Counted from the first letter of the stretch, positions 16,646-29,354 are shown. The stretch is 64,000 bases of DNA from Ralstonia pickettii DTP0602 (GCA_000471925.1 CP006668.1:1550001-1614000); one strand, 5' to 3'. Program-made: numbers and translations. The notes: generated from the sequence alone by a model not told the origin.

Positions 16646-18127
16646 ATGAAGATCCTGATTGCCCGCCTCAATCACGAAACCAACACCTTCTCCCCGGTGC
16701 CGACGCCGCTGGCGTCTTTCGATCCGCGCTACGGACAGGACGCCTATCGCGCCGCCAAGGGCACCCGCACCGCGGCGGCTGCGTTCATCGACCTGGCCGA
16801 GGCGGCGGGCGCGCAGATCGTGGTGCCGGTGATCGCGGGCGCCAACCCGAGTGGCCGCGTGGCGGCCGACGCCTACACGCACCTGAGCGACACCATCGTC
16901 TCGGCCGCCGCCGGCTGCGACGCCGTGATGCTCGACTTGCATGGCGCGATGGTGGCCGAGAACAGCGACGACGGCGAAGGCGACTTGCTCATGCGCCTGC
17001 GGCAGGTGCTGCCGGATGCCCCGGTCGCGGTGGCGCTGGACCTGCACGGCAACATCACCCAGGCACTGATCGACCATGCCGACATTGCGGTCAGCTTCAA
17101 GACCTACCCGCATGTGGACATGTACGAAACCGGGGAGCATGCGGGCAGGCTGCTGCTGGACATGATCGCGGGCCGCACACGGCCGGTGATGGCGTGGCGG
17201 CGTCCACCGCTGGTCACCCACACCTTGCGCAGCCGTACCGACGAAGGCGCGATGCAGCGCGCCGTAGCGCTGGCGCGCGAGGCAGAGCAGGAAGGCATGC
17301 TTGCCGTCTCGGTCCTGGCCGGCTTCGGCCTGGCCGACATTGCAGCGCCATGCCTGAGCGTGATCGTGGTGGGCGACGGCGACCAGGCCAGGGCCGACGC
17401 CGTGGCCGCGCGGATTGCCTCACTGGCCTGGGCCGAGCGCGATGGCTTCGGCTATCACGCCGAGCCGCTCGGCGATTCGATTGCGCGTGCGGCACGGCTT
17501 GCGGACGCTCCCGGCGAAGGGCCGGTCCTGCTGCTTGACCATGGCGACAACTGCATGTCCGGCGGCACCTGCGACAACATGGCAGTGCTTCACGAGGCCC
17601 TGGCACAGGGGTTGATCGGCATTGCGGTGGGGCCTGTCTGCGATCCGCAGGCAGTTGCGGCGCTGGTGGCAGCCGGCGTGGGCACCAGCATCACACTGCC
17701 GGTCGGCGACAAGGTACCGCTGCCCCAACTGGATGTGTTCCCGCAATCCAGGCTGCTGACCGGCAAGCTTGCCGCGATCAGCGACGGCGAGTATGTGATC
17801 AGCGGCCCGACCTACACCGGGCAGCGCATCCGCATGGGACGCACCGCCTTGCTGGATATCGGGGCGGCGCAGGTCATCGTGACGGAGACGCCGCAGGAGC
17901 ACTGGGACCTTGGCATCTTCACCCATATCGGCATCGATCCGCTCAAGGCGCGCTTCCTGCTGCTCAAGTCCCGCATGTACTGCCGCCCGGTTTTCGTTCC
18001 GATCGCGAAAGCCGTGGTGGAATGTGATGGCGAAGGGGTCACCAGTTCCCGTTACGAGCGCTTCCCGTTCCGTCACGTCGCGCGCCCGGTCTATCCGCTG
18101 GATGCCGGCACGGCGTGGGGCACCTGA
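16646..18127 (+). CDS. MlrC/M81-family metallopeptidase
   Basis: A 493-residue protein of the M81 family named after MlrC, which degrades linearised microcystin in Sphingomonas; most members are uncharacterised. It starts KILIARLNHETNTFSPVPTPL, with the conserved HETNTF. DAVMLDLHGAMVAEN and VAVALDLHGNITQALIDHADI contribute likely metal ligands, and LLDHGDNCMSGGTCD and the C-terminal domain with SRMYCRPVFVPIAKAV are further family hallmarks. It is the last gene of the ABC operon, and together with the M20 enzyme suggests hydrolysis of a small peptide or amide. No toxin role is implied. Confidence 0.87.
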   Translation: MKILIARLNHETNTFSPVPTPLASFDPRYGQDAYRAAKGTRTAAAAFIDLAEAAGAQIVVPVIAGANPSGRVAADAYTHLSDTIVSAAAGCDAVMLDLHGAMVAENSDDGEGDLLMRLRQVLPDAPVAVALDLHGNITQALIDHADIAVSFKTYPHVDMYETGEHAGRLLLDMIAGRTRPVMAWRRPPLVTHTLRSRTDEGAMQRAVALAREAEQEGMLAVSVLAGFGLADIAAPCLSVIVVGDGDQARADAVAARIASLAWAERDGFGYHAEPLGDSIARAARLADAPGEGPVLLLDHGDNCMSGGTCDNMAVLHEALAQGLIGIAVGPVCDPQAVAALVAAGVGTSITLPVGDKVPLPQLDVFPQSRLLTGKLAAISDGEYVISGPTYTGQRIRMGRTALLDIGAAQVIVTETPQEHWDLGIFTHIGIDPLKARFLLLKSRMYCRPVFVPIAKAVVECDGEGVTSSRYERFPFRHVARPVYPLDAGTAWGT

Positions 18128-18158
18128 TTGCGGGTATGGGTGCACGTCCCTGAGCAGG

Positions 18159-18202
18159 CTTGCCGCGGGCAATGACCGGCCAGCCGGTCTGCCCGCGGCA
18201 AG
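18159..18202. terminator. Long hairpin between the ABC operon and the cbb operon
   Basis: A 13-bp perfect outer stem (18159-18171 with 18190-18202), a two-base bulge, a 6-bp inner stem (18174-18179 with 18184-18189) and a CCAG loop. It lies between two convergent operons ending at 18127 and 18211, so it is placed to stop transcription in both directions. There is no T-run, so it may work through Rho or as a 3' end stabiliser. Confidence 0.65.
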
Positions 18203-18210
18203 CGCGCCAG

Positions 18211-19248
18211 TCAACGGTAGCGCTCTGCCAGCTTCTCCAGCGCCACCGGCTTGATGCGCGAGGCCTGCCCGGCGCAGCCGAAGGCCTCGAAGCGCAGCTT
18301 CACCACGCCCTTCGCGCCCTTCTTGGCCGCCAGCAGCGCCTTGCGTGGATCGAACTCGCTGCGGTCCTCGGACAGGGCCTTGCGGATGGCCCCGGTCATG
18401 GCGAGGCGGATATCGGTGTCGATATTCACCTTGCGCACCCCGGTCTTGATGCCGCGCAGGATCTCCTCGACCGGCACGCCGTAGGTCTCCTTGATGTCGC
18501 CGCCGTACTGGCGGATGATCTCCAGCCATTCCTGCGGCACCGAGCTAGAGCCGTGCATCACCAGGTGCGTATCGGGAATCTGCTCGTGGATCTCACGGAT
18601 GCGGTCCATCGCCAGGATGTCGCCAGTGGGCTTGCGCGAGAACTTGTAAGCGCCGTGGCTGGTGCCGATGGCAATGGCCAGCGCGTCCACGCCGGTACGG
18701 GCAACGAAGTCGCGCGCCTGCGCCGGGTCCGTCAGCATCATCTCGTGCGACAGCGTGCCGGCTGCGCCCACGCCGTCCTCTTCGCCAGCCTGGCCGGTTT
18801 CGAGCGAGCCCAGGCAGCCCAGTTCGCCCTCGACCGACACGCCGACCGCATGTGCCATCTCGCACACGCGCCGGGTGACGTCGACGTTGTAGTCGTAGTC
18901 GGACGGGGTCTTCATGTCTTCGCGAAGCGAGCCGTCCATCATCACGCTGGTGAAGCCGGAGCGGATCGAAGCCTGGCAGACCGCCGGGCTGGAGCCGTGG
19001 TCCTGGTGCAGCACGATGGGGATGTCCGGATGGGTCTCGGCGGCGGCCAGCACCATATGCCGCAGGTAAGCCTCGCCGGCATACTTGCGGGCCCCGGCCG
19101 AGGCCTGCAGGATGACCGGACTGTCGGTTTCCTCGGCCGCTTCCATGATGGCGTGGATCTGTTCGAGGTTGTTGACGTTGAAAGCCGGCACGCCGTAGCC
19201 GAACTCTCCCGCGTGGTCCAGCAACTGGCGCAAGGATATGAGTGACAT
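18211..19248 (-). CDS. cbbA: Fructose-bisphosphate aldolase, class II, Calvin-cycle type
   Basis: A 345-residue zinc-dependent class II aldolase that makes fructose-1,6- and sedoheptulose-1,7-bisphosphate in the regeneration phase. [31 protein letters not shown] is the family start. [10 protein letters not shown] has the zinc His, VEGELGCLG and [11 protein letters not shown] follow, and [12 protein letters not shown] contains another ligand region. [16 protein letters not shown] is the phosphate-binding end. It is the last gene of the cbb operon. No cbbB homologue follows; the hairpin at 18159-18202 comes next. Confidence 0.94.
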   Translation of the reverse strand: MSLISLRQLLDHAGEFGYGVPAFNVNNLEQIHAIMEAAEETDSPVILQASAGARKYAGEAYLRHMVLAAAETHPDIPIVLHQDHGSSPAVCQASIRSGFTSVMMDGSLREDMKTPSDYDYNVDVTRRVCEMAHAVGVSVEGELGCLGSLETGQAGEEDGVGAAGTLSHEMMLTDPAQARDFVARTGVDALAIAIGTSHGAYKFSRKPTGDILAMDRIREIHEQIPDTHLVMHGSSSVPQEWLEIIRQYGGDIKETYGVPVEEILRGIKTGVRKVNIDTDIRLAMTGAIRKALSEDRSEFDPRKALLAAKKGAKGVVKLRFEAFGCAGQASRIKPVALEKLAERYR

Positions 19249-19289
19249 GGTGAAGCTCCTTTACTCGATGGGGATTCGGTGAGGCCGGT

Positions 19290-20513
<1,224 letters not shown>

Positions 20514-20522
20514 GGCAACCTG

Positions 20523-21533
20523 CTAGCGGGCATGGGCCAGCGCCACCGCGGTATCCAGCATGCGGTTGGAGAAGCCCCATTCGTTGTCATACCAGGCCGA
20601 CACCTTGACCAGCGTGCCGTTGACCTTGGTCAGGGTGGCGTCGAAGGTCGAAGAGGCCGGGCTGTGGTTGAAGTCCACCGAGACCAGCGGCGCAGTGTTG
20701 TAGTCCAGGATGCCCTTGAGCTCGCCTTCGGCCGCGCTCTTCAGGATGCCGTTCACTTCCTCCACGGTGGTCGGCCGCGCCGCCACGAAGGACAGGTCCA
20801 CCAGCGACACATTGATGGTCGGCACGCGCACGGCAAAGCCATCCAGCCGGCCGTCCAGCTCGGGCAGCACCAGCCCGACCGCGGCGGCGGCGCCGGTCCT
20901 GGTGGGGATCATCGACATGGTCGCCGACCGCGCCCGGCGCAGGTCTTCGTGGTAGACGTCGGTCAGCACCTGGTCGTTGGTATAGGCATGCACCGTGGTC
21001 ATCAGGCCGTTCACCACGCCCAGCTGTTCATGCAGCGGCTTGACCAGCGGCGCCAGGCAGTTGGTGGTGCACGAGGCGTTGGAGATCACCGTGTCGCTCG
21101 CCTTCAGCACGCCGTGGTTCACGCCGTAGACGATGGTGGCGTCCACGTCCTTGCCACCGGGGGCGGAGATGATCACCTTCTTCGCGCCGGCCTTCAGGTG
21201 GGCCGATGCCTTGTCCTTGCTGGTGAAGAGCCCGGTGCATTCCATCACCACATCCACGCCCAGCTCGCCCCACGGCAGCTCGGCCGGGTTGCGCTGGGCC
21301 AGCACGCGGATCCGGTCGCCGTTGACGCGGAAGGCATCGCCGTCGACCGTGACCTCGCCCGGAAAGCGGCCGTGGACGGTGTCGTACCGGGTCAGGTGGG
21401 CATTGGTGCCGGCGTTGCCGAGGTCGTTGATGGCGACGATCTCGAGATCGTGCCGCTTGCCGCCTTCATAGTGGGCGCGCAGTACATTGCGGCCGATGCG
21501 CCCGTAGCCGTTGATGGCAACCTTGATGGTCAT
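20523..21533 (-). CDS. cbbG: Glyceraldehyde-3-phosphate dehydrogenase
   Basis: A 336-residue GAPDH that reduces 1,3-bisphosphoglycerate. The Rossmann fold starts [16 protein letters not shown], and the catalytic Cys155 sits in [20 protein letters not shown] and [17 protein letters not shown] residues follow, and [12 protein letters not shown] closes the catalytic domain. ATG at 21533 gives the normal length; the frame extends upstream to 21737 without similarity. It is in the cbb operon, 49 bases after cbbZ. The residues after the second Rossmann strand (AINDLG) fit NAD preference, but cofactor choice cannot be fixed from this. Confidence 0.95.
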   Translation of the reverse strand: MTIKVAINGYGRIGRNVLRAHYEGGKRHDLEIVAINDLGNAGTNAHLTRYDTVHGRFPGEVTVDGDAFRVNGDRIRVLAQRNPAELPWGELGVDVVMECTGLFTSKDKASAHLKAGAKKVIISAPGGKDVDATIVYGVNHGVLKASDTVISNASCTTNCLAPLVKPLHEQLGVVNGLMTTVHAYTNDQVLTDVYHEDLRRARSATMSMIPTRTGAAAAVGLVLPELDGRLDGFAVRVPTINVSLVDLSFVAARPTTVEEVNGILKSAAEGELKGILDYNTAPLVSVDFNHSPASSTFDATLTKVNGTLVKVSAWYDNEWGFSNRMLDTAVALAHAR

Positions 21534-21582
21534 GATGTCTCCTTGTGCTTGTCTTGGTATCTTTTCCGGCGTTGGCCAAACA

Positions 21583-22272
21583 TCACGCAGCCAGCCGCGC
21601 CGGCGTGAGCAGCGCCGGCAATGCCTCCATCGAATCGACCAGCGCGTCGGCGCCCAGCGCCGCGGGCCCGCCGGGGCCGGCGTAGCCGTAACGCACCAGG
21701 CAGACCGGCATGCCGGCCGCGCGTGCCGCTTCAACATCCACCGGCGAATCCCCCACCAGCACGCCCTGCGCGGGGTCGACGTCTAGCAGCCGGCAGGCAT
21801 GGCGCAGCGGTTCGGGATGCGGTTTCATCTGCGCAATCGAATCGCCCGCCACCAGGACTTCCAGGTACGCTGCCAGCCCGGTCAGCGCCAGCAGCGGTGC
21901 CGCCAGTGCGCGCGGCTTGTTGGTGACGCAGGCAAGCCGGTAGCCCTCGCGCCTGAGCGCGGCCAGGCCCGCTTCCACGCCCGGGAACACTGCCCCAAGG
22001 CGGCCATTGGTCTCGGCATAGTGACGATGGAACAGCGCCTCGGCAGCGGCGGCTTCCACCCGCGGCGAAAGCTGCGCGGTTTCCAGCACGCGCCGCACCA
22101 GGTTGGGCACGCCACGGCCGATGAAGCCGGCCACGGTGTCGAACGGCAGCGGCGGGCTGCCGAGCTCGGCCAGCATGCGGTTGGCGGCCTCGACGATGTC
22201 AGGCGCGCTGTCGACCAGCGTGCCGTCAAGGTCGATCAGCACCGCGGTGCAAGGCAGGGATACGGTGGGCAT
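21583..22272 (-). CDS. cbbZ: 2-phosphoglycolate phosphatase
   Basis: A 229-residue HAD-superfamily phosphatase that removes phosphate from 2-phosphoglycolate, the product of RuBisCO oxygenation. [20 protein letters not shown] carries the nucleophile Asp and the acid/base Asp. [15 protein letters not shown] lies in the cap, VTNKPRALA gives the motif II/III region, and [18 protein letters not shown] supplies the motif IV aspartate pair. ATG at 22272 overlaps the cbbT stop (ATGA), indicating coupling; an in-frame GTG at 22275 is less likely. It fits the position of cbbZ in the known operon order. Confidence 0.94.
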   Translation of the reverse strand: MPTVSLPCTAVLIDLDGTLVDSAPDIVEAANRMLAELGSPPLPFDTVAGFIGRGVPNLVRRVLETAQLSPRVEAAAAEALFHRHYAETNGRLGAVFPGVEAGLAALRREGYRLACVTNKPRALAAPLLALTGLAAYLEVLVAGDSIAQMKPHPEPLRHACRLLDVDPAQGVLVGDSPVDVEAARAAGMPVCLVRYGYAGPGGPAALGADALVDSMEALPALLTPARLAA

Positions 22273-24284
22273 CACTTGTCCTCCAGCAGGGAACGCGCGG
22301 CAGCGGCGACATGCGCCGGGGTCAGGCCGAAGTGCTGGTACAGCGCCTCGGCCGGCGCCGATTCGCCGAAGCTGTCAATGCCCAGCGCCACGCCGCCCTC
22401 GCCCACGACGCCGCGCCAGAACCAGGTGGCGCCCGCCTCCACGCTGACGCGCGGCAGGCCCGGTGGCAGCACCGTGTCCCGGTAGCTCGCTTCCTGCGCG
22501 TAGAACAGCTCGACGCAGGGCATGGACACCACGCGCGCGGCGATGCCTGCCTCGGCAAGGTCAAGCGCAGCGCGCTGCGCGATCTCCACCTCGGAGCCAG
22601 TCGCCACCAGCACCACGCGCGGCGCCACGGTATCGCGCAGCACATAGCCGCCGCGCGCGATGGCTGCGCGCTGGCCCGCATCGCGTTCGAACGGCATCAG
22701 CGCCTGCCGCGACAGCACCAGGCAGGCAGGACCCTGCTCGCGCCGCAGCGCAGCCAGCCACGCATACGCGGTCTCGGTCCCATCGCACGGGCGCCAGACC
22801 TGGTTGTTGGGGATCAGACGCAGGCTGGCGGCGTGCTCCACCGGCTGGTGCGTGGGACCATCCTCGCCCAGGCCGATGGAATCATGCGTCAGCACATGCA
22901 CCACGCGCAGCCGCATCAGCGCGGCCATGCGGATGGCATTGCGCGAATAGTCCGAAAAGGTCATGAAGGTGCCGCCGTAGGGAATCAGCCCCCCATGCAG
23001 CGCAATGCCGTTCATGACCGCGGCCATGCCGAACTCGCGCACGCCGTAGCTGACGTAGTTGCCGTGCCCGGCGTGGTTGACCCAGACCGAAGCCTTGACA
23101 TTGGTGAGATTGGAACCTGTCAGGTCGGCCGAGCCGCCCAGCAGCTCGGGCAAGGCGGGCGTCAGCGCCTCCAGGCAGAGCTGCGATGCCTTGCGCGTGG
23201 CGATCTTGCCCTGCAGTGCGGAGGGCGCGTCCAGCAACGTCATCAGTTCCGCATCGAAGCCTTCCGCCAGGCGGCCGTTGATACGGCGCAGGAATTCCTC
23301 GGCCAGTTCCGGATGCGCGGCACGATAGCCGGCGAAACGCGCCTCCCAGTGGGCCTCGCGCGCGGCGCCTTGTGCGCGCGCCTCCCAGGCGTCGGCCACG
23401 TCTGGCGGCACGGTGAAAGGCTCGGCCTCCCAGCCCAGCGCCTCGCGCATGGCGGCGATCTCCGACGCGCCCAGCGGCGCGCCATGCACATCGTGCCCGC
23501 CGGCCTTGGCCGGCGCGCCCTTGCCGATCACGGTGCGGCAGCAGATCAGCGTGGGCCGCTCGCGCTCGGCTTTGGCCGAGTGCAGCGCGGCATCGACGGC
23601 CTGCGCATCGTGCCCGTCGACGCCGGCGATCACATGCCAGCCGTAGGCGGCAAAGCGCTTCGGGGTGTCGTCGGCAAACCAGCCGGCGACGTCGCCGTCG
23701 ATGGAGATGCCGTTGTCGTCGTACAGGCAGACCAGCTTGCCCAGCTTGAGCGTGCCCGCCAGCGAGGCGGCCTCGTGGCTGAGCCCTTCCATCAGGCAGC
23801 CGTCGCCGAGGAAGACATAGGTGTGGTGGTCGACGATGTCGAAGCCGGGCCGGTTGAAGGTGGCGGCCAGCAGCTTCTCGGACAGCGCCATACCGACCGC
23901 ATTGGCCAGGCCCTGCCCCAGCGGCCCGGTGGTGGTTTCCACGCCCGGCGTCACGCCGCGCTCGGGATGACCCGGCGTGGCCGCGTGCAGCTGGCGGAAC
24001 TGGCGCAACTGCGAAATCGGCAAGTCGTAGCCGGTGAGATGCAGCAGCGCATACTGCAGCATGGAAGCATGGCCGTTGGACAGCACGAAGCGGTCACGGT
24101 CGGGCCAGGCCGGGTTGGCCGGGTTGTGGCGCAGGTGGCGTCGCCACAGCACTTCGGCCATCTCGGCCATGCCCATGGGTGCGCCGGGGTGGCCGGACCT
24201 GGCCTGCTCCACCGCGTCGGCGGCCAGGAAGCGCAGCGCGTTGGCGCAGCGCGCTGCGGAATCGATGCGTTCGGGTGCGTTCAT
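22272..24284 (-). CDS. cbbT: Transketolase
   Basis: A 670-residue thiamine-diphosphate-dependent transketolase that moves two-carbon units in pentose regeneration. [30 protein letters not shown] is the typical N-terminus. [20 protein letters not shown] has the GDG motif for ThDP/metal binding, and [12 protein letters not shown] is conserved. The Pyr domain includes [19 protein letters not shown] and [19 protein letters not shown]. The length is normal for bacterial transketolase. It is positioned between cbbP and cbbZ as expected. Confidence 0.95.
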   Translation of the reverse strand: MNAPERIDSAARCANALRFLAADAVEQARSGHPGAPMGMAEMAEVLWRRHLRHNPANPAWPDRDRFVLSNGHASMLQYALLHLTGYDLPISQLRQFRQLHAATPGHPERGVTPGVETTTGPLGQGLANAVGMALSEKLLAATFNRPGFDIVDHHTYVFLGDGCLMEGLSHEAASLAGTLKLGKLVCLYDDNGISIDGDVAGWFADDTPKRFAAYGWHVIAGVDGHDAQAVDAALHSAKAERERPTLICCRTVIGKGAPAKAGGHDVHGAPLGASEIAAMREALGWEAEPFTVPPDVADAWEARAQGAAREAHWEARFAGYRAAHPELAEEFLRRINGRLAEGFDAELMTLLDAPSALQGKIATRKASQLCLEALTPALPELLGGSADLTGSNLTNVKASVWVNHAGHGNYVSYGVREFGMAAVMNGIALHGGLIPYGGTFMTFSDYSRNAIRMAALMRLRVVHVLTHDSIGLGEDGPTHQPVEHAASLRLIPNNQVWRPCDGTETAYAWLAALRREQGPACLVLSRQALMPFERDAGQRAAIARGGYVLRDTVAPRVVLVATGSEVEIAQRAALDLAEAGIAARVVSMPCVELFYAQEASYRDTVLPPGLPRVSVEAGATWFWRGVVGEGGVALGIDSFGESAPAEALYQHFGLTPAHVAAAARSLLEDK

Positions 24285-24310
24285 CTAGGGTGTCCTTGCA
24301 ACACGGCGGT

Positions 24311-25189
24311 TCACAGGGCGGCGCGCTTGCGGCGCTCCATCATGCGCAGCACGAACGGCGTAAAGATCAGCTGCATGGCCAGCTCCATCTTTCCGCCCGG
24401 CACCACGATGGTGTTGGCGCGCGACATGAAGGAGTCGTGGATCATGCTCAGCAGGTACTGGAAGTCGATCCCCTTCGGGTTGGCAAAGCGGATCACCACC
24501 ATGCTTTCATCCGGCGCGGGGATCTCGCGCGAGATGAAGGGGTTGGAGGTGTCCACGCACGGCACGCGCTGGAAGTTCACATGCGTACGCGAGAACTGCG
24601 GGCAGATGTAGTTCACGTAGTCCGGCATGCGGCGCAGGATGGTGTCGGTCACGGCCTCCGTCGAATAGCCGCGCTGCTTCTTGTCGCGCCACAGTTTCTG
24701 GATCCACTCCAGGTTGATGACGGGCACCACCCCGATCAGCAGGTTGGGGTACCGGGCGACATCGACTTCGTCGGTCACCACGCCGCCATGCAAACCTTCA
24801 TAGAACAGCAGGTCGGTGTCGGCCGGCAACGGCTCCCACTCGGTGAAGGTGCCGGGCTCCTGCCCGAACGGGGCCGCCTCCTCCATGCTGTGCAGGTAGC
24901 GCCGGCGCAGGCCCGTTCCGGACTCCGCATAGGAGCGGAAAAGGTTCTCCAGGTCGCCGAACAGGTTGTTCTCCGGGCCGAAGTGGCTGAAGTTCATATT
25001 GCCGGTGCGCTCGGCCTCGGCCATCTTGACCTTCATCTCGGCGCGGTCGTAGCGGTGGAAGCTGTCGCCTTCGATCACCACCGACTTCACGCCCTCGCGG
25101 CGGAAGATGTTCTCGAAGGTACGGGTCACCGACGTGGTACCGGCCCCGGAGGAGCCGGTGATGGCGATGATGGGATAACGTTCTGACAT
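24311..25189 (-). CDS. cbbP: Phosphoribulokinase
   Basis: A 292-residue class I phosphoribulokinase that makes ribulose-1,5-bisphosphate, the RuBisCO substrate. SERYPIIAITGSSGAGTTSV has the P-loop, and VIEGDSFHRYDRAEMKVKM contains the catalytic Asp and substrate-binding HR(Y)D region. NFSHFGPENNLFGDLE and DLLFYEGLHGGVV are typical of the bacterial octameric form. ATG at 25189 is chosen because a GAGGTG site sits at proper distance; ATG 25195 is too close to it. With RuBisCO this is diagnostic of the Calvin cycle. Confidence 0.95.
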   Translation of the reverse strand: MSERYPIIAITGSSGAGTTSVTRTFENIFRREGVKSVVIEGDSFHRYDRAEMKVKMAEAERTGNMNFSHFGPENNLFGDLENLFRSYAESGTGLRRRYLHSMEEAAPFGQEPGTFTEWEPLPADTDLLFYEGLHGGVVTDEVDVARYPNLLIGVVPVINLEWIQKLWRDKKQRGYSTEAVTDTILRRMPDYVNYICPQFSRTHVNFQRVPCVDTSNPFISREIPAPDESMVVIRFANPKGIDFQYLLSMIHDSFMSRANTIVVPGGKMELAMQLIFTPFVLRMMERRKRAAL

Positions 25190-25200
25190 GGCCATGCACC

Positions 25201-26295
<1,095 letters not shown>

Positions 26296-26343
26296 GACAG
26301 GTCTCCTCATGGTTTGCTGTGTGTTTTTGTGTGGCGCTGGGGG

Positions 26344-27069
26344 CTACATGTACGTGGCAGCCTCGCGCAGGCGGCGCAGGATGCCCCGGTAGCCGCCGTC
26401 GGCATCCGGCGCGCCAAACACGGCGCTGCCGGCGACGAAGGTGTCGGCACCCGCGCGGGCGATCCCGGCAATGTTGTCGGCCTTGACGCCGCCGTCGATC
26501 TCCAGCCAGACTGGCCGCCCGCCGGCCTCCAGCTGCCGGTCGATGCGCGCCCGTACCTGGCGCAGTTTGTTCAGCACGCCGGGGATGAACGCCTGGCCGC
26601 CGAAGCCCGGGTTGACGCTCATCAGCAGCACCAGGTCGAGCTGGCCCAGCGTGTGGTCCAGCCAGCCCAGCGGCGTGGCCGGGTTCAGCACCAGGCCGGC
26701 CTTGCAGCCGTGGTCGCGAATCAGGCCGATGGTGCGGTCCACATGCCGGCTGGCCTCCGGATGGAAGCTGATGATCCCTGCGCCCGCCTTGGCGAACAGC
26801 GGGATCAGTGCATCCACGGGCTCCACCATCAGGTGCACGTCGATGGGGATCGAAACGTGCGGCCGGATCGCCTCGCACACCAGCGGGCCGATGGTCAGGT
26901 TGGGCACGTAGTGGTTGTCCATCACGTCGAAGTGCACGAGGTCGGCGCCGGCTGCCTCGATTGCGCGCACCTCCTCGCCCAGCCGCGCGAAGTCGGCTGA
27001 CAGGATGGAGGGCGCCAGGCGGATGGCGCGCTGGCTGCCGTGGTCGGTGTGGTGGTCGGTGGCGTGCAT
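26344..27069 (-). CDS. cbbE: Ribulose-phosphate 3-epimerase
   Basis: A 241-residue TIM-barrel epimerase that converts xylulose-5-phosphate to ribulose-5-phosphate. [35 protein letters not shown] and [12 protein letters not shown] hold the metal ligands and catalytic Asp. [19 protein letters not shown] and [12 protein letters not shown] complete the active site, and VAGSAVFG binds phosphate. ATG at 27069 lies one base after the cbbY stop, so the genes are tightly coupled. The first 15 residues are His/Asp-rich and absent from core family members. Confidence 0.95.
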   Translation of the reverse strand: MHATDHHTDHGSQRAIRLAPSILSADFARLGEEVRAIEAAGADLVHFDVMDNHYVPNLTIGPLVCEAIRPHVSIPIDVHLMVEPVDALIPLFAKAGAGIISFHPEASRHVDRTIGLIRDHGCKAGLVLNPATPLGWLDHTLGQLDLVLLMSVNPGFGGQAFIPGVLNKLRQVRARIDRQLEAGGRPVWLEIDGGVKADNIAGIARAGADTFVAGSAVFGAPDADGGYRGILRRLREAATYM

Positions 27070-27070
27070 A

Positions 27071-27835
27071 TCAGGCTGCCTCGAACAGGGTGCCACGATG
27101 CCAGCGGCGCAGCGCGGCCAGGTCGGCCCAGCGTTGGTCCGCGCCCGGCAGGTGCTGCGGAATCGGCCGCTCGGGGTCGCCCAGGTGCGGCAGCACCAGC
27201 AGCGCGCCGTCGAAACGGTCCTGCGCGGTGTAGGCGGTGGGCGTGACCACGGTGGGGATGCCGGCCGCCTGCGCGGCGCGCAGCCCGTTCTCCGAATCCT
27301 CGATGGCCAGGCAATCGCCGGCCTCCAGGCCAAGCCGGTCCAGCACGGCCAGGTACACATCCGGGGCCGGCTTCTTGACAGCGGTGGTGCCGGCATCGCC
27401 GATGGCGGCGAAACGCTCGCGCCAGCCGGCACCCAACGGCGCCTGCAGCAGCGCATCGAGGTTGGCCGGCGTGGTGGTGGTCGCGATGGCGAGCGGCATG
27501 CCGGCGCGGCCAGCCTCCTCGATCAGGCGGGCGATGCCCGGCCGCAGCGGCAGCCGGCCGCTGCTGACGCGCTCGGCATAGTGGCGGGTCTTGATGGCAT
27601 GCACGGCGTCGATCGTTTCCTTGACCTTGCAACCGCGGGCTTCTTCCGGATCGACCATCCGCCAGTAGTGCATTAGGCGCTCCTTGCCGCCGGCCACCTT
27701 GAGCAGGCGCGTGTAGAGCGCCTCATCCCAGCACCAGTCGAGGCCGACTTCGGCAAAGGCGGCATTGAAGGCCTGGAGGTGGGCGGTCTCGGTATCGGCA
27801 AGCGTGCCGTCTACATCGAAGATCAGGGCTTGCAT
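27071..27835 (-). CDS. cbbY: CbbY, HAD-family sugar-phosphate phosphatase
   Basis: A 254-residue HAD phosphatase. CbbY of red-type organisms dephosphorylates xylulose-1,5-bisphosphate, a RuBisCO inhibitor formed by misfire. [21 protein letters not shown] is motif I with both aspartates. [10 protein letters not shown] lies in the helical cap, [14 protein letters not shown] is motif II, and [22 protein letters not shown] carries motif IV. Together with CbbX it maintains RuBisCO activity. It is three bases after cbbX, within the operon. Confidence 0.94.
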   Translation of the reverse strand: MQALIFDVDGTLADTETAHLQAFNAAFAEVGLDWCWDEALYTRLLKVAGGKERLMHYWRMVDPEEARGCKVKETIDAVHAIKTRHYAERVSSGRLPLRPGIARLIEEAGRAGMPLAIATTTTPANLDALLQAPLGAGWRERFAAIGDAGTTAVKKPAPDVYLAVLDRLGLEAGDCLAIEDSENGLRAAQAAGIPTVVTPTAYTAQDRFDGALLVLPHLGDPERPIPQHLPGADQRWADLAALRRWHRGTLFEAA

Positions 27836-27838
27836 GGC

Positions 27839-28771
27839 TTACTCCCTCGCCAAGGTTTGCGCGGCCGGTGCGAACACGCGGCTGGCAAGCAGATCGGCGG
27901 CCGTGATGGTGGTCAGGGTCTGGTCGTCGGCGACCGCGCCGGCATCGTCCAGCAGGCGCGAGGCATGGCGCAGCCGCGCGCGGTCGAGCGCATTGCGCAC
28001 GCTGCGGGCATTGGCGAAATGCGGTTGCGCCATGCGCCGGGCCAGGTAGTCGGCAAAGACGGCGCGGCTCTGCTCGTCGAAGCGGTACTGCATCTCGTCC
28101 AGCATGAGATCCGCGATCTGGCGCAGCTCGTCGAGCTGGTAGTCGGGGAAGTCGATATGGTGGGCGACGCGCGAGGACATGCCCGGGTTCGATTCGAAGA
28201 AGCGGTCCATGCGGTCCTTGTAGCCGGCCAGGATCACCACCAGGTCTTCGCGGTTGTTCTCCATCACCTGCAGCAGGATCTCGATGGCCTCCTGGCCATA
28301 GTCGCGTTCGTTCTCCGGGCGGTAGAGGTAGTAGGCCTCGTCGATGAAGAGCACCCCGCCCATGGCCTTCTTCAGGATCTCCTTGGTCTTGGGCGCGGTA
28401 TGGCCGATGTACTGGCCGACCAGGTCGTCGCGGGTCACGGCCACCAGGTGGCCGCGCCGCACGTAGCCGAGCTGGTGCAGGATCTGCGCCATGCGCATGG
28501 CCACGGTGGTCTTGCCGGTGCCGGGATTGCCGGTGAAGCACATATGCAGGCTGGGCGCGCCCGCGCTGAAGCCGCGTGCGGCGCGCAGCTTGTCCACCAG
28601 CAGCAATGCGGCGATATCGCGAATGCGCGCTTTCACCGGCTTCAGCCCGATCAGCTCGCGGTCGAGCTGGGCCAGCAGCTCGGTGATGCCCGAGCTGGCC
28701 AGCGATTCGGCCAGCGATCCGGCCAGGGCAGCAGGCCGCTGCAGCGGTGCGGTCGTTTCGGGTGCGGACAT
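27839..28771 (-). CDS. cbbX: CbbX, red-type RuBisCO activase
   Basis: A 310-residue AAA+ protein that remodels inhibited red-type RuBisCO by pulling on the CbbL C-terminus; in Rhodobacter it is activated by RuBP. Walker A is [16 protein letters not shown] and Walker B is [15 protein letters not shown]. The pore-loop region is [14 protein letters not shown], and the sensor and C-terminal helical domain include [14 protein letters not shown] and [22 protein letters not shown] at 28771 is used. It follows cbbS after 151 bases, the longest gap in the operon, which contains a hairpin. Confidence 0.94.
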   Translation of the reverse strand: MSAPETTAPLQRPAALAGSLAESLASSGITELLAQLDRELIGLKPVKARIRDIAALLLVDKLRAARGFSAGAPSLHMCFTGNPGTGKTTVAMRMAQILHQLGYVRRGHLVAVTRDDLVGQYIGHTAPKTKEILKKAMGGVLFIDEAYYLYRPENERDYGQEAIEILLQVMENNREDLVVILAGYKDRMDRFFESNPGMSSRVAHHIDFPDYQLDELRQIADLMLDEMQYRFDEQSRAVFADYLARRMAQPHFANARSVRNALDRARLRHASRLLDDAGAVADDQTLTTITAADLLASRVFAPAAQTLARE

Positions 28772-28893
28772 GGCAGGCTCCGTGAAGATCAATCGGTCAA
28801 TCGGTTCGATGAATTCGGGGCGCAGCTTTCCCCCGGTGCGCGGCCGTCAGGCGGCGCAGCCGTGGGATGGCACATTCAGGAAAATTGCCGGCA

Positions 28894-28914
28894 GCAGCGC
28901 CGTGGCAGCGCTGC
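28894..28914 (-). repeat. Intra-operon hairpin between cbbS and cbbX
   Basis: GCAGCGC (28894-28900) and GCGCTGC (28908-28914) form a 7-bp stem around a 7-base loop, just past the cbbS stop. Its place fits a structure that lowers read-through so that RuBisCO subunit mRNA exceeds that of downstream genes. Such premature ending of cbbLS transcripts has, as I recall, been discussed for C. necator. Confidence 0.5.
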
Positions 28915-28922
28915 GCAGCGGC

Positions 28923-29354
28923 TCAGTCGATGCCGCGGTAGCGACTACCTTCCGGCCTCGCCTGCACGGCGTAGCTCTCGATCGAGTAGCGCATCGTGCG
29001 GCCGGGCTCCTCCTGCCGCACCAGGCGGAAGCCGGGTTCGTCGGCGGGACGATTGACGATGAAGGACATCACCACCGACTCCACCGTATGGGTCGAATCG
29101 AAGGCCGTGACGCGGATGTAGTGGTTGGGAAAGGTGCTGCGGGCGTTGTTGATCTCCAGCAGGATGCCGGCGGCATCGCGCAGGTCGAACATCGGCAGGC
29201 CGAACATCTCCCAGTAGGTATTGCGCGGATGCGGGTCGTCGGTGTATTCGATGCCGACCGCCCAGCCCTTGCCCAGGCAGTATTCGAGCTGGCTGGTGAT
29301 CTGCGCGTCGGTGAGGTCGGGCAGGAAGGAGAAAGTGCCTTGAGTAATGCGCAT
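28923..29354 (-). CDS. cbbS: RuBisCO small subunit, form IC (red-type)
   Basis: A 143-residue RuBisCO small subunit. MRITQGTFSFLPDLTDAQITSQLEYCL is the red-type N-terminus, and GWAVGIEYTDDPHPRNTYWEMFGLPMFDL is the core motif. The extended C-terminal part (RPADEPGFRLVRQEEPGRTMRYSIESYAV) forms the extra beta-hairpin found in red-type enzymes. ATG at 29354 gives the normal start. It is 47 bases after cbbL. Confidence 0.96.
   Translation of the reverse strand: MRITQGTFSFLPDLTDAQITSQLEYCLGKGWAVGIEYTDDPHPRNTYWEMFGLPMFDLRDAAGILLEINNARSTFPNHYIRVTAFDSTHTVESVVMSFIVNRPADEPGFRLVRQEEPGRTMRYSIESYAVQARPEGSRYRGID

Noticed and set aside
22311..24611. Very long plus-strand open frame (766 codons) opposite transketolase
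   Set aside because: Antisense to cbbT, with His/Gln/Arg-rich low-complexity translation and no family motif. Similar long antisense frames occur at 25273-27000, 27779-29056, 29630-30931 and 53415-55037, all opposite well-supported genes.
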